From NCBI GenBank assembly GCA_964554335.1, contig CAZKOF010000041.1, forward strand, positions 1-17,437: 17,437 nt of DNA, read 5' to 3'. A model generated the notes under the pieces. It ran no database searches and had not been told where the DNA came from. It saw nothing but the letters and a program-made list of their open reading frames with translations. Positions 6,845-14,685 of the stretch are shown one piece after another; position 1 is the first letter of the stretch; each line of letters begins with the position of its first letter. Source of the DNA: UBA3263 sp964554335 (GTDB lineage Bacteria; Bacteroidota; Bacteroidia; Bacteroidales; Muribaculaceae). Made by a program: the position numbers and the translations under genes.

Positions 6845-8308
6845 CTATTTGCGCTTGCGGACGGGGTCACACGTCAGTCCGACGCCGAGTTTTTTGAAGA
6901 TTTTGTGGTCTACTTCGCCGAGCATGACGGTTGAGTGGACCTGGCATCCGCGCAGCTCGGGGAGTTTTTCGAGAGCGCGGCGACACTCTTCGTTTTCAGT
7001 CGAGAGCACCGAGAGGGCAACGAGAACCTCGTCGGTGTGCAGGCGAGGGTTGCGGCTGCAGAGGTAGGCGGTCTTGGTGTGCTGGATGGGTTCAATCATC
7101 TGCTGGGGAATGAGTTTTACGCTATGGTCAATCCCTGCAAGATGTTTGGTCGCGTTGAGAATCAGAGCCGCGCTGCATCCGAGCAGCGAGCCGGTCTCGG
7201 CCGTGATTATGGTGCCGTCGGCGAGTTCGATTGCCGAAGATGCCACTCCTGACTGTTCGGCGCGTTGGCGGGCCGCAACGGTTGTGCGGCGGTATGAGGT
7301 GTCGATTTTGGCCTGCTTGAACAGAAGGGCAATCTTGTTGACTTCGTTGTCGTTGCCGTCACCGAGGGCCATGCGGTCCAGTGCGTCGTAGTAGCGGCGA
7401 ATGATTTCCTGTTTCGACGCCTCGCGACATACTTCGTCGTTGTCGATGCAGAAGCCGACCATGTTGACACCCATGTCGGTCGGCGATTTATAGGGGTTCT
7501 CGCCATATCCCTCAAACAAGGCGTTGAGTACGGGGAATATTTCAATGTCGCGGTTATAGTTGATTGCTGTTTCGCCGTAGGCTTCGAGATGAAAGGGGTC
7601 AATCATGTTGACGTCGTTGAGGTCGGCGGTTGCGGCTTCGTAGGCGATGTTGATGGGGTGTTTCAGCGGGAGGCTCCAGACGGGGAAGGTCTCGAACTTT
7701 GCATAACCGGCCTCAATTCCGCGTTTATGTTCGTTGTAGAGTTGGCTGAGACACACGGCCATTTTGCCGCTGCCGGGGCCGGGGGCGGTTACGATTACCA
7801 GCGGACGCGTGGTTTCGATATAGTCGTTGCGCCCGAATCCTTCGTCGGAGTCAATGAGGCCGACGTTTGTCGGGTAGCCCTCGATGGTGTAGTGGTAGTA
7901 GGTGCGAATTCCGAGTCTCTCGAGTTTACGGCGGAATGCATCGGCGCTCGACTGGCCGTTGTAGTGTGTAACGCAAACGGAGCTGACCGGAAATCCGCGC
8001 GACTCGAAAGCGTCACGCAGCCGCAGGACGTCCATGTCGTAGGTGATGCCCAGGTCCTGACGGATTTTGTTTTTCTCAATGTCAACGGCAGAGATGACGA
8101 TGACAATTTCCGCGCGGTCGCTCAGCTGGCTGAGCATGCGCAGTTTGCTGTCGGGCTCAAAGCCCGGAAGAACGCGCGAGGCGTGGAAGTCATCGAAGAG
8201 TTTGCCGCCAAGTTCGAGATAGAGTTTGTTGCCGAACTGTGCGATGCGCTCTTTGATGTGTTCTGATTGAATCTTGCAGTACTTTTCGTTGTTGAAACCG
8301 TAAATCAT
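6845..8308 (-). CDS. DUF1846 family protein
   Basis: A 487-residue cytoplasmic protein of the conserved DUF1846 family, found in Firmicutes, Bacteroidetes and others and of unestablished biochemical role. Highly conserved stretches are present: GFNNEKYCKIQSEHI (4-18), GGKLFDDFHASRVLPGFEPD (34-53), APGPGSGKMAVCLSQLYNEH (175-194), HPINIAYEAATADLNDVNMI (217-236) and SPTDMGVNMVGFCI (275-288). APGPGSGKM reads like a Walker A/P-loop variant, hinting at nucleotide binding, though I see no certain Walker B. Full family length, with no truncation. The gene follows yitT by 18 bp on the same strand and is probably co-transcribed. The start is the first Met of the family motif. Confidence 0.92.
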   Translation of the reverse strand: MIYGFNNEKYCKIQSEHIKERIAQFGNKLYLELGGKLFDDFHASRVLPGFEPDSKLRMLSQLSDRAEIVIVISAVDIEKNKIRQDLGITYDMDVLRLRDAFESRGFPVSSVCVTHYNGQSSADAFRRKLERLGIRTYYHYTIEGYPTNVGLIDSDEGFGRNDYIETTRPLVIVTAPGPGSGKMAVCLSQLYNEHKRGIEAGYAKFETFPVWSLPLKHPINIAYEAATADLNDVNMIDPFHLEAYGETAINYNRDIEIFPVLNALFEGYGENPYKSPTDMGVNMVGFCIDNDEVCREASKQEIIRRYYDALDRMALGDGNDNEVNKIALLFKQAKIDTSYRRTTVAARQRAEQSGVASSAIELADGTIITAETGSLLGCSAALILNATKHLAGIDHSVKLIPQQMIEPIQHTKTAYLCSRNPRLHTDEVLVALSVLSTENEECRRALEKLPELRGCQVHSTVMLGEVDHKIFKKLGVGLTCDPVRKRK

Positions 8309-8326
8309 GGGGTAGGGCGGGTGATT

Positions 8327-9286
8327 TTACATTGGGCGATGGTCGGGATTGACAATTTTTGAGGACTTCTTGGAGATGTTGACTTTCATCATGTCGAAGC
8401 CTTTGCCATAGACGCCGTTGACGTTGCCCTGCGTCACCAGGGCGTCGGGGTCGATGCTCTTGATAATGCGCTGAATAGTCACTGATTCGATTTTGCGACA
8501 CATTACCATCAGCATCTTCACGGGTTGCTTTGAATACCAGCCGATGCCGTCAAGCACCGTGCAGCCGCGGTTGGCGTCGGCATTGATTGCATTGGCGATT
8601 TCGTCCCATTTCTTCGAAATTATGGTGAATTGCACGGCCTGACGGTTGGAATTGATGACCATGTCACACATGTAGCCGGTAAACACCGTGGTCATTATGC
8701 CGAACACGATTTCCGACAACGGATAATGAAGCACGAAGTAGGCTGAGGTGACAATAAGGAAGTCACAAATCATCATCGAGCGGCCAATGGTTACGTTGCT
8801 GCGCTTGTTGACCATGGCGGCTACGATGTCGGTGCCGCCCGAGGAACCGTTATGGATAAACACCATGCCGAGTCCGGCCCCCATGATGCAGGCGCCGAGA
8901 ATGATGCTGACGACTTTTTCGTCGGGCATGATATTGAGGTCAGCGCAGATAGGCTGCATGATTCCGACAACGAGTGAGAGTACTGTCATGCCGAAGAGTG
9001 TGCGCACGACGAACCGGCGCTCAACGATACGCAGGGCTATCAGAAGGAGCATGAAGTTAACTGCATACATCGTGACTGCCACGGGGATGACAAACGGAAA
9101 ATAGCCCGCGTCGTGGAGCCGTTGGGTCAGAAAATAGACCACCGAGCCCAAGCCTGCCATACCGCCGATAACGACTTTGTGAGGTAGAATAAGCGCCGAG
9201 AAACCGAACGCATACAGTGTGAGGCCCAGGACGATAAACAGGTAGTCCTTGGCGTCCATCCATGTGAATTTGTTAAATTTTGGCAT
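8327..9286 (-). CDS. YitT family membrane protein with DUF2179 domain
   Basis: A 319-residue inner-membrane protein. About five to six membrane segments span residues 14-215 and include the family hallmark HNGSSGGTDIVA (145-156) and the early FALILPHKVVIGG-type segment (FSALILPHKVVIGGMAGLG, 29-47). A cytoplasmic DUF2179 domain follows (about 224-285), with GCTVLDGIGWYSKQPVKML (241-259) in its core. YitT proteins are common and probably transporters; the substrate is not known. The 34-residue tail after DUF2179 is basic. The gene begins 144 bp from the divergent GH89 start and is followed by the DUF1846 gene. Confidence 0.92.
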   Translation of the reverse strand: MPKFNKFTWMDAKDYLFIVLGLTLYAFGFSALILPHKVVIGGMAGLGSVVYFLTQRLHDAGYFPFVIPVAVTMYAVNFMLLLIALRIVERRFVVRTLFGMTVLSLVVGIMQPICADLNIMPDEKVVSIILGACIMGAGLGMVFIHNGSSGGTDIVAAMVNKRSNVTIGRSMMICDFLIVTSAYFVLHYPLSEIVFGIMTTVFTGYMCDMVINSNRQAVQFTIISKKWDEIANAINADANRGCTVLDGIGWYSKQPVKMLMVMCRKIESVTIQRIIKSIDPDALVTQGNVNGVYGKGFDMMKVNISKKSSKIVNPDHRPM

Positions 9287-9308
9287 GTCGATAAAGAGTT
9301 AACTTTGG

Positions 9309-9322
9309 CGCAAATTTACGCA
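9309..9322. repeat. Left arm of a 14-bp perfect inverted repeat between divergent promoters
   Basis: CGCAAATTTACGCA at 9309-9322 is the exact reverse complement of TGCGTAAATTTGCG at 9387-9400, with 64 bp between arms. Each arm contains the -7 element of one divergent gene. It could be a shared operator or simply two copies of a favoured extended -7 sequence. Confidence 0.8.
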
Positions 9323-9344
9323 AAATCCTCAATACTTGAGCAAA
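9311..9344 (-). promoter_or_regulatory. Candidate promoter for yitT and the DUF1846 gene
   Basis: On the minus strand, TTTG (9344-9341) is followed after 22 bp by TAAATTTG (9318-9311). The spacer is slightly longer than the 19-21 bp usually seen, so the -33 element is uncertain. The spacer contains a perfect palindrome, CTCAA-TAC-TTGAG (9328-9340). The leader would be about 20 nt to the ATG at 9286. Confidence 0.45.
9328..9340. promoter_or_regulatory. Palindrome in the yitT promoter spacer, possible operator
   Basis: CTCAA-TAC-TTGAG is a perfect 5-bp inverted repeat with a 3-bp centre, lying between the inferred -33 and -7 elements of yitT. A repressor binding here would block the promoter. 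No cognate regulator is encoded nearby, and short palindromes arise by chance. Confidence 0.3.
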
Positions 9345-9366
9345 AATTTTCAACAATAATTCGCCG

Positions 9367-9398
9367 TTTGCGAGATTTAAGGAAAATGCGTAAATTTG
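9367..9398 (+). promoter_or_regulatory. Bacteroidetes-type promoter for GH89 and polA
   Basis: TTTG at 9367-9370 and TAAATTTG at 9391-9398 with a 20-bp spacer match the TTTG / TAnnTTTG pattern and have the same spacing as the promoter at 266-297. Transcription should begin near 9405, giving a leader of about 26 nt. The right arm of the 14-bp inverted repeat (9387-9400) covers the -7 element. Confidence 0.6.
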
Positions 9399-9430
9399 CG
9401 GAAATATAACAATCTATACATTTCTATATC

Positions 9431-12400
9431 ATGAAATTCAAAGCTCTTTGGATTTCGGCTTCGACCGCTCTGACGCTGACTTTTGTCGCCTCTGCGGCAG
9501 TTGTTGAGAACCCGCAGTCGGTTAGAGACTTGCTCAACCGCATTGGCGGCTCCGGCACAGATGCGAAGTTCATAACCGTTGTCGATGATTCATATGCCTC
9601 TCCATCCGGTGCCGAGATGTTCAAAATTTCGAGCCGCGACGGCAAGCCGTGTATCACCGGTTCGACGCTCTCGGCCGTTACCACCGGCCTCGGCTGGTAT
9701 CTGAACCATACGGCTAATATCAATCTTTCATGGAATAATCCGTATCCTGCAATCGACAACCTTCCGCTTCCCGCCGGAGAGGAGGAACACGCAACCGCCG
9801 CCGCATATCGTTACTATCTCAATTACTGCACGTTCTCATACTCGATGAGCACCTGGATCTGGGACCGTTGGCAGCAGGAAATTGACTGGATGGCGCTCCA
9901 CGGAATCAACATGCCTCTGCAGATCATCGGTTTGGAAGAGGTCTGGCGCAAGTTTCTGATGGAGGATTGCGGCTATACGCTCTCGGAGGTCAGTGATTTC
10001 GTTGCCGGTCCTGCCTTCATGGCCTGGTTCGGCATGGACAATCTTGAGGGTCACGGCGGTCCGAACCCCGAGTGGTGGTATGAACGTCAGGCCAAGCTCG
10101 GCGCGCAAATCAACGACCGAATGCGCGAGCTCGGCATCGAACCGGTGCTTCCAGGATTTTATCAGGTTCCGAGCAATTTCTCCGAGAAAACCGGTTTGGC
10201 CACGGTTGCCACCGGAAGCTGGTGCGGATTTTCGCGCCCTCACCTCGTTTCGGTCGATAACGTTGTCAAACTCAATGAGTACGGCGCTAAGTATTATCAG
10301 CGACTGCAGGAGGTGCTCGGCGAAAGTAAATATTACTCGATGGATCCCTTCCATGAAGGCGGCCAGGGAACCACGGACTATGCTCTCAGTCTTTATCAAA
10401 ATCTTTATGACGTTATGATTGCTGCTAACCCGGATGCCAAATGGGTGATCCAGCAGTGGCAGTGGAACGAACACCAGTGGAAGAGCCTCGACGGAGTGCC
10501 CCAAGGGCGCCTCATAGTTCTTGACCTCAACAGTGAGCGAGTGCCTAACTATGGGGCATATAACGGACATGAAACCGTGTTCTCGACAATCTTCAATTTC
10601 GGCGGTCGCACCGGTCTCGACGGACGTTTCGGCGGCTTGATTGATGAATACTTCAAGTCGCGCAACACCGCCGCCGTGGTCGGCATCGGCGCGGCTCCCG
10701 AGGCTATTGAACAGACCCCGGTGATGTATGACCTTCTCTTTGAACTTCCCTGGATGGCCGAGAAGCCCGATGCCGCCGAATGGATGGCTCAATATGCCAA
10801 GCGCCGCTACGGTGTTGACTCGCCTGAAGCCGCTGAGGCTTGGGAGCTGCTACGCACGTCGGCTCTCGACTTGACAGGCAATCTCCAGGGCCCTCATGAG
10901 GCAATCATCTGCGCGCGTCCGGCTCTTGAGGTGAACAAAGTTTCCAGCTGGGGCGGCGCAAACATTTTCTACGACCGCGCGCAAATGACGGCGGCCGCAT
11001 ATAATCTTCTCGACGCAAATCTCAGCGGCCTGAACTACTCGTTTGACCTAACCGATGTTGCCCGCCAGGCTCTGACCGACTATTCCAAGAGTCTGCTCGC
11101 AGGAATAAAAGAGGCCCATGAGGCCGGCAATACGGCGCTCTTCAACCTTCGACGCGATGCTTTCCTGCAGCTTATTCTCGATATTGACCGACTGCTCAAT
11201 ACCAACAAAGAATTCATGCTCGGTCACTGGACCAAACGTGCCCGCGCGATGGCCGATGAGGTCAGCGGTACCACCGACGCCGACCGCGACTGGTTGGAAC
11301 TCGACAATGCACGCACCATCATTTCCACCTGGGGAAAGGAAGCCCAGGCTAACGGTGGCGGCCTGCGCGACTACTCCTATCGCGAATGGGGAGGCTATCT
11401 CAAAGATTACTATTACGGGCGTTGGAAAGTCTGGTTCGACAACGGCATGAACGCCCCAGCCGACGGCTGGTTCAACTGGGAATGGAACTGGGCGCACACC
11501 AATCCGGATGTCTATGATGACACCCCCGTTGGCGACACCCGCACAGTCGCTGCCGAACTTCTTCCGAAGTATCTCAGCAAGTTCACCTCGAAGTTGGAAG
11601 GTCAGTCACCGATTTATATTGACCGCCTGTTGACAAACGACTATGCCAAAAAGTTCTTTGATCGCGCGGCTCCCGAGAGCACATACTCGCCTGAAATTGC
11701 CGGCTCCGCCGAAGTTGTTGAAATCGCGATTGACTTCAGTACTAACGGACGCTATGAAGACAATGAGGTGCAGACGGACTCATCGTTTGCCCTCGGCGCC
11801 GACGCTCCGGTCGGTGAGCGCACTTGCCGCGTGACTCTTACCGACGGAACTGTTGTTATTTATACGGTCAAGATTCTCGTCGACGTGACTGAACCTCGCA
11901 CTGTCAGCGTTGCCACGGCCAACGCCGAGCAGGGCTCCGTAAGCATCGTGGGTACCGACGCCCTGAGCATCACCACGAAGGAGCCCGTCGTTATGTGTGC
12001 TTTGGCCGCCGACCTCTATGATTTCGACCATTGGGAAGATGTCGAGGGAAACAATGTTGGCAACGACAATCCTCTGACCTATTACGCCAAAGGTGATGCG
12101 TCGTTTACGGCTCACTTCGTCATCAATAAGTGGGGGGTGCCAGATACGAGCAACTATGCCGCCGACAAGTCGACTATTGAAAGTTACAAGCAGTATGTAA
12201 AAACTATGGCCTACACCCAGAACGGAGAGTCTAAGGAGTTATACTCAACCGAGAATGTGCCCGACAACGGATTCGTGCAAGTTCCTACCCGTATCAAAGC
12301 TGCTCCCGGCGGTGAGTTCAGCTTCAACTGGACCGATGCCGGCGGCTTGAGGTGGCTTTTCCTGTCGGCATATGTCGACCTTAACTCCGACGGCACGTTT

Positions 12401-14683
12401 GAGATGGACCGCTCGACCGAATTGCTCGGAACGTTCGGCGAATATCACAACAACAACAACCCGCAGGTTGCTGCCGGTGAGTTCAAAGTCCTGCTTCCCT
12501 ATGAGACAAAGCTCGGCACAACGCACATTCGCCTTCGCTTCGATAGTTCGTGGAACGATCCGGCCTGGAACTCGGAGGTCATGTGCTTCCGTCCCGACGG
12601 ACCCTCAAACCGCCTGGTCTACGAAATTCTTCTCGACGTTGTTGAATCGCCCGACTATGCCTGCACCGTTACCTATGGGTCAAATAATTCCTCGCTCGGT
12701 TCGATGCGTTCTGAAAATGAAACAATGGTCTATAATCCCGGCGAGGAGGTCATTATCACGGCTTTCCCCAACCCCGGGGTCAGAGTTGCCCGCTGGGTCG
12801 ATAGTCATGGTCGCGAACTCCCGAAAGAATGGGTGGCTGTTGATGGTAACAGCGTTAATTTCAAAGCGTATGACAACGCCGTGATTACCGCTGAATTCGC
12901 AATAATACCGCTTCAGGCCGGCGGGTACTCGCTCGATTGGGAATTGATGAGCAACGGCATGGCCTGTGTGACCGGCGTTACGGAGACCGATGGCTCGCAT
13001 CTTGATTTGGGAGCTACGAACCCCACGGTCGGCAGCATTGCCTCCGGTGCCTTTGACGGAGTCAAAAGCGGTATCGCAAAAATCACCCTCCCCGACGCGC
13101 AGTTTGTCGACGACGTAAAACCTTTCTTTACCGTCGCAATCACCGGTGACGGAACTGAGAACAAGATTACCGACGTCAGCCCTGTGATTGCAGGCACTGA
13201 CAGTTGGACTATGACCATAGCAGGCACTACCGACGGCTCCTCGTTCAACTCCTGGGGCAGCGGCCTTTATGCTAACGGAACGAACTGCCTGGCCGATGAT
13301 TTCTCAAATGGCTGGAGCCAGTTTTATCTGACAAAGGCCGGAAAGTTGCAAGTCAAATGGGATAGCGCCGGTGCCGTGACCTTTGACGGTGTCACCATTT
13401 CCGGCAAATTCTCCATTATGGCTTCTTATGATGCCGCCGCTAAAAAAATCACCATCACCGTGGCTTCCAACGGCCAATCGCAGACAAAGGAGATTTCGAA
13501 TAGCGCGACCATGCAGCCGATTTCGCGTTTTGCAACGGCGCTGCCCACGGGTATAGACTTTACGCTCAGTTTCTCTCAACAGCAGCAGACGGTTCTGCCC
13601 GGTGAGGTTTTCAGCGGTTTCAGCAATGTGTGCGAATTTGCCGCCGCGCAAGATAATTCATTCTATAGTGTTGACAATGGAGTCGCTTACGAAAAGGGCA
13701 GCTCGACTAAAGTCGTGGCCTTTCCCGAAAGCCGTTTGTTTAATAATCCTTTCACGCTCTCAAAAGACGGTAAGTTTGCCGTTGCGAATCCGACCATTAC
13801 CGCCGACGCATTCAATGCAGACGAAACTCTCAATGTTTCGGCCGGCGCAATGCCATCGAATGTCATGACTGCGTTGTGGACTCTTACGTCCAATAGCAAT
13901 AGCGGAGTGTCGTTGCGCCATTTCAACACTTCGCTGCCCTTGAAGTCCGACGCCTCGGCGCTGCATAATCTGGCGGATATGGAAACCGAGATGGGCTACG
14001 CCCTTGTTTATGGCTCCTCGATGCCTGAGCTTGCACTCACGGTCGGCGGTAAGTATATTGCCCACGCCGACAATCAGCTCGCACTCCACGACGAGGCTGC
14101 GACTATAGTTATCTCCGAGCCAGATGCGACGCTCTCGCTGACCGCTTCGGCCGCCGACTTCACGTTTGTTTCTCCGCTGCCGCTGCTTCTCCCTGAGGGT
14201 CTGACGGCGTATAAGGTCAGCAACGTGGATGCTGCCAAAGGTTGCTCCTTTATGTCGGTTAACGGTATGATTCCGGCCTTTGAACCTGTGGTTATCCGTG
14301 GAGCTCAGGCAGGCGCAACTCTGAACCTGACGATTGCCGCAGATGCTATTGGTGCCGCTAACGCGACCGGCAATATGCTGCGCGGTGCAACGGCCGAGGT
14401 GACATTCCCGGGCGATTTTTACTTGCTCGACACCGATGGGCGTTTCAAAATCCACACTTCCGGCAACGTGCCGGCCAATTCGGCTTACATGCTACGCAGC
14501 GAACTGCCTGAAAGCATCGGTAATGAATTCCCGCTCGATCAGTATACAATAATCATCGAGGCTCCGGTTTTACCCGTAGAGGCAGAGGAGATGTATGACC
14601 TGACGGGCCGTCGCGTCAACTCTCTTAAACTCCGTCCGGGAATATATATCGATGCCCGAGGCTGCAAACTACTCGTAAAATAA
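9431..14683 (+). CDS. Secreted multi-domain GH89 alpha-N-acetylglucosaminidase
   Basis: A 1750-residue exported enzyme hydrolysing terminal alpha-linked GlcNAc, as found on mucin O-glycans and heparan-type chains. A signal peptide spans about 1-22 (cleavage near ASA). The NAGLU module covers about 23-745. YRYYLNYCTFSYSM (126-139) and DRWQQEIDWMALHGIN (145-160) are diagnostic. The acid/base Glu is E309 in MDPFHEGG, and the nucleophile is E424 in GIGAAPEAIEQ; both align with the catalytic pair of characterised members (human E316/E446). Further modules, judged by eye, are a small beta domain (750-820), an InlB-like bacterial repeat (822-898), a GEVED-like domain (900-1070), a second bacterial repeat (1076-1158), a BspA-like repeat (around 1200-1220), a lectin-like beta domain (1230-1385) and a long beta region (1400-1710). 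The terminal region, with YDLTGRRV (1722-1729) and LRPGIYI (1734-1740), resembles a type IX sorting tail. Typical single-module members are about 700-750 residues. Confidence 0.93.
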   Translation: MKFKALWISASTALTLTFVASAAVVENPQSVRDLLNRIGGSGTDAKFITVVDDSYASPSGAEMFKISSRDGKPCITGSTLSAVTTGLGWYLNHTANINLSWNNPYPAIDNLPLPAGEEEHATAAAYRYYLNYCTFSYSMSTWIWDRWQQEIDWMALHGINMPLQIIGLEEVWRKFLMEDCGYTLSEVSDFVAGPAFMAWFGMDNLEGHGGPNPEWWYERQAKLGAQINDRMRELGIEPVLPGFYQVPSNFSEKTGLATVATGSWCGFSRPHLVSVDNVVKLNEYGAKYYQRLQEVLGESKYYSMDPFHEGGQGTTDYALSLYQNLYDVMIAANPDAKWVIQQWQWNEHQWKSLDGVPQGRLIVLDLNSERVPNYGAYNGHETVFSTIFNFGGRTGLDGRFGGLIDEYFKSRNTAAVVGIGAAPEAIEQTPVMYDLLFELPWMAEKPDAAEWMAQYAKRRYGVDSPEAAEAWELLRTSALDLTGNLQGPHEAIICARPALEVNKVSSWGGANIFYDRAQMTAAAYNLLDANLSGLNYSFDLTDVARQALTDYSKSLLAGIKEAHEAGNTALFNLRRDAFLQLILDIDRLLNTNKEFMLGHWTKRARAMADEVSGTTDADRDWLELDNARTIISTWGKEAQANGGGLRDYSYREWGGYLKDYYYGRWKVWFDNGMNAPADGWFNWEWNWAHTNPDVYDDTPVGDTRTVAAELLPKYLSKFTSKLEGQSPIYIDRLLTNDYAKKFFDRAAPESTYSPEIAGSAEVVEIAIDFSTNGRYEDNEVQTDSSFALGADAPVGERTCRVTLTDGTVVIYTVKILVDVTEPRTVSVATANAEQGSVSIVGTDALSITTKEPVVMCALAADLYDFDHWEDVEGNNVGNDNPLTYYAKGDASFTAHFVINKWGVPDTSNYAADKSTIESYKQYVKTMAYTQNGESKELYSTENVPDNGFVQVPTRIKAAPGGEFSFNWTDAGGLRWLFLSAYVDLNSDGTFEMDRSTELLGTFGEYHNNNNPQVAAGEFKVLLPYETKLGTTHIRLRFDSSWNDPAWNSEVMCFRPDGPSNRLVYEILLDVVESPDYACTVTYGSNNSSLGSMRSENETMVYNPGEEVIITAFPNPGVRVARWVDSHGRELPKEWVAVDGNSVNFKAYDNAVITAEFAIIPLQAGGYSLDWELMSNGMACVTGVTETDGSHLDLGATNPTVGSIASGAFDGVKSGIAKITLPDAQFVDDVKPFFTVAITGDGTENKITDVSPVIAGTDSWTMTIAGTTDGSSFNSWGSGLYANGTNCLADDFSNGWSQFYLTKAGKLQVKWDSAGAVTFDGVTISGKFSIMASYDAAAKKITITVASNGQSQTKEISNSATMQPISRFATALPTGIDFTLSFSQQQQTVLPGEVFSGFSNVCEFAAAQDNSFYSVDNGVAYEKGSSTKVVAFPESRLFNNPFTLSKDGKFAVANPTITADAFNADETLNVSAGAMPSNVMTALWTLTSNSNSGVSLRHFNTSLPLKSDASALHNLADMETEMGYALVYGSSMPELALTVGGKYIAHADNQLALHDEAATIVISEPDATLSLTASAADFTFVSPLPLLLPEGLTAYKVSNVDAAKGCSFMSVNGMIPAFEPVVIRGAQAGATLNLTIAADAIGAANATGNMLRGATAEVTFPGDFYLLDTDGRFKIHTSGNVPANSAYMLRSELPESIGNEFPLDQYTIIIEAPVLPVEAEEMYDLTGRRVNSLKLRPGIYIDARGCKLLVK

Positions 14684-14685
14684 AG

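Noticed and set aside
7589..8266. 225-codon plus-strand open frame opposite the DUF1846 gene
   Set aside because: It lies wholly within the strongly conserved DUF1846 coding sequence and has Val/Gly/Ala-rich antisense composition with no motif.
9836..10792. 318-codon minus-strand open frame inside GH89
   Set aside because: It covers the catalytic core of GH89 on the opposite strand and has no family-like features; it is a shadow of codon bias.
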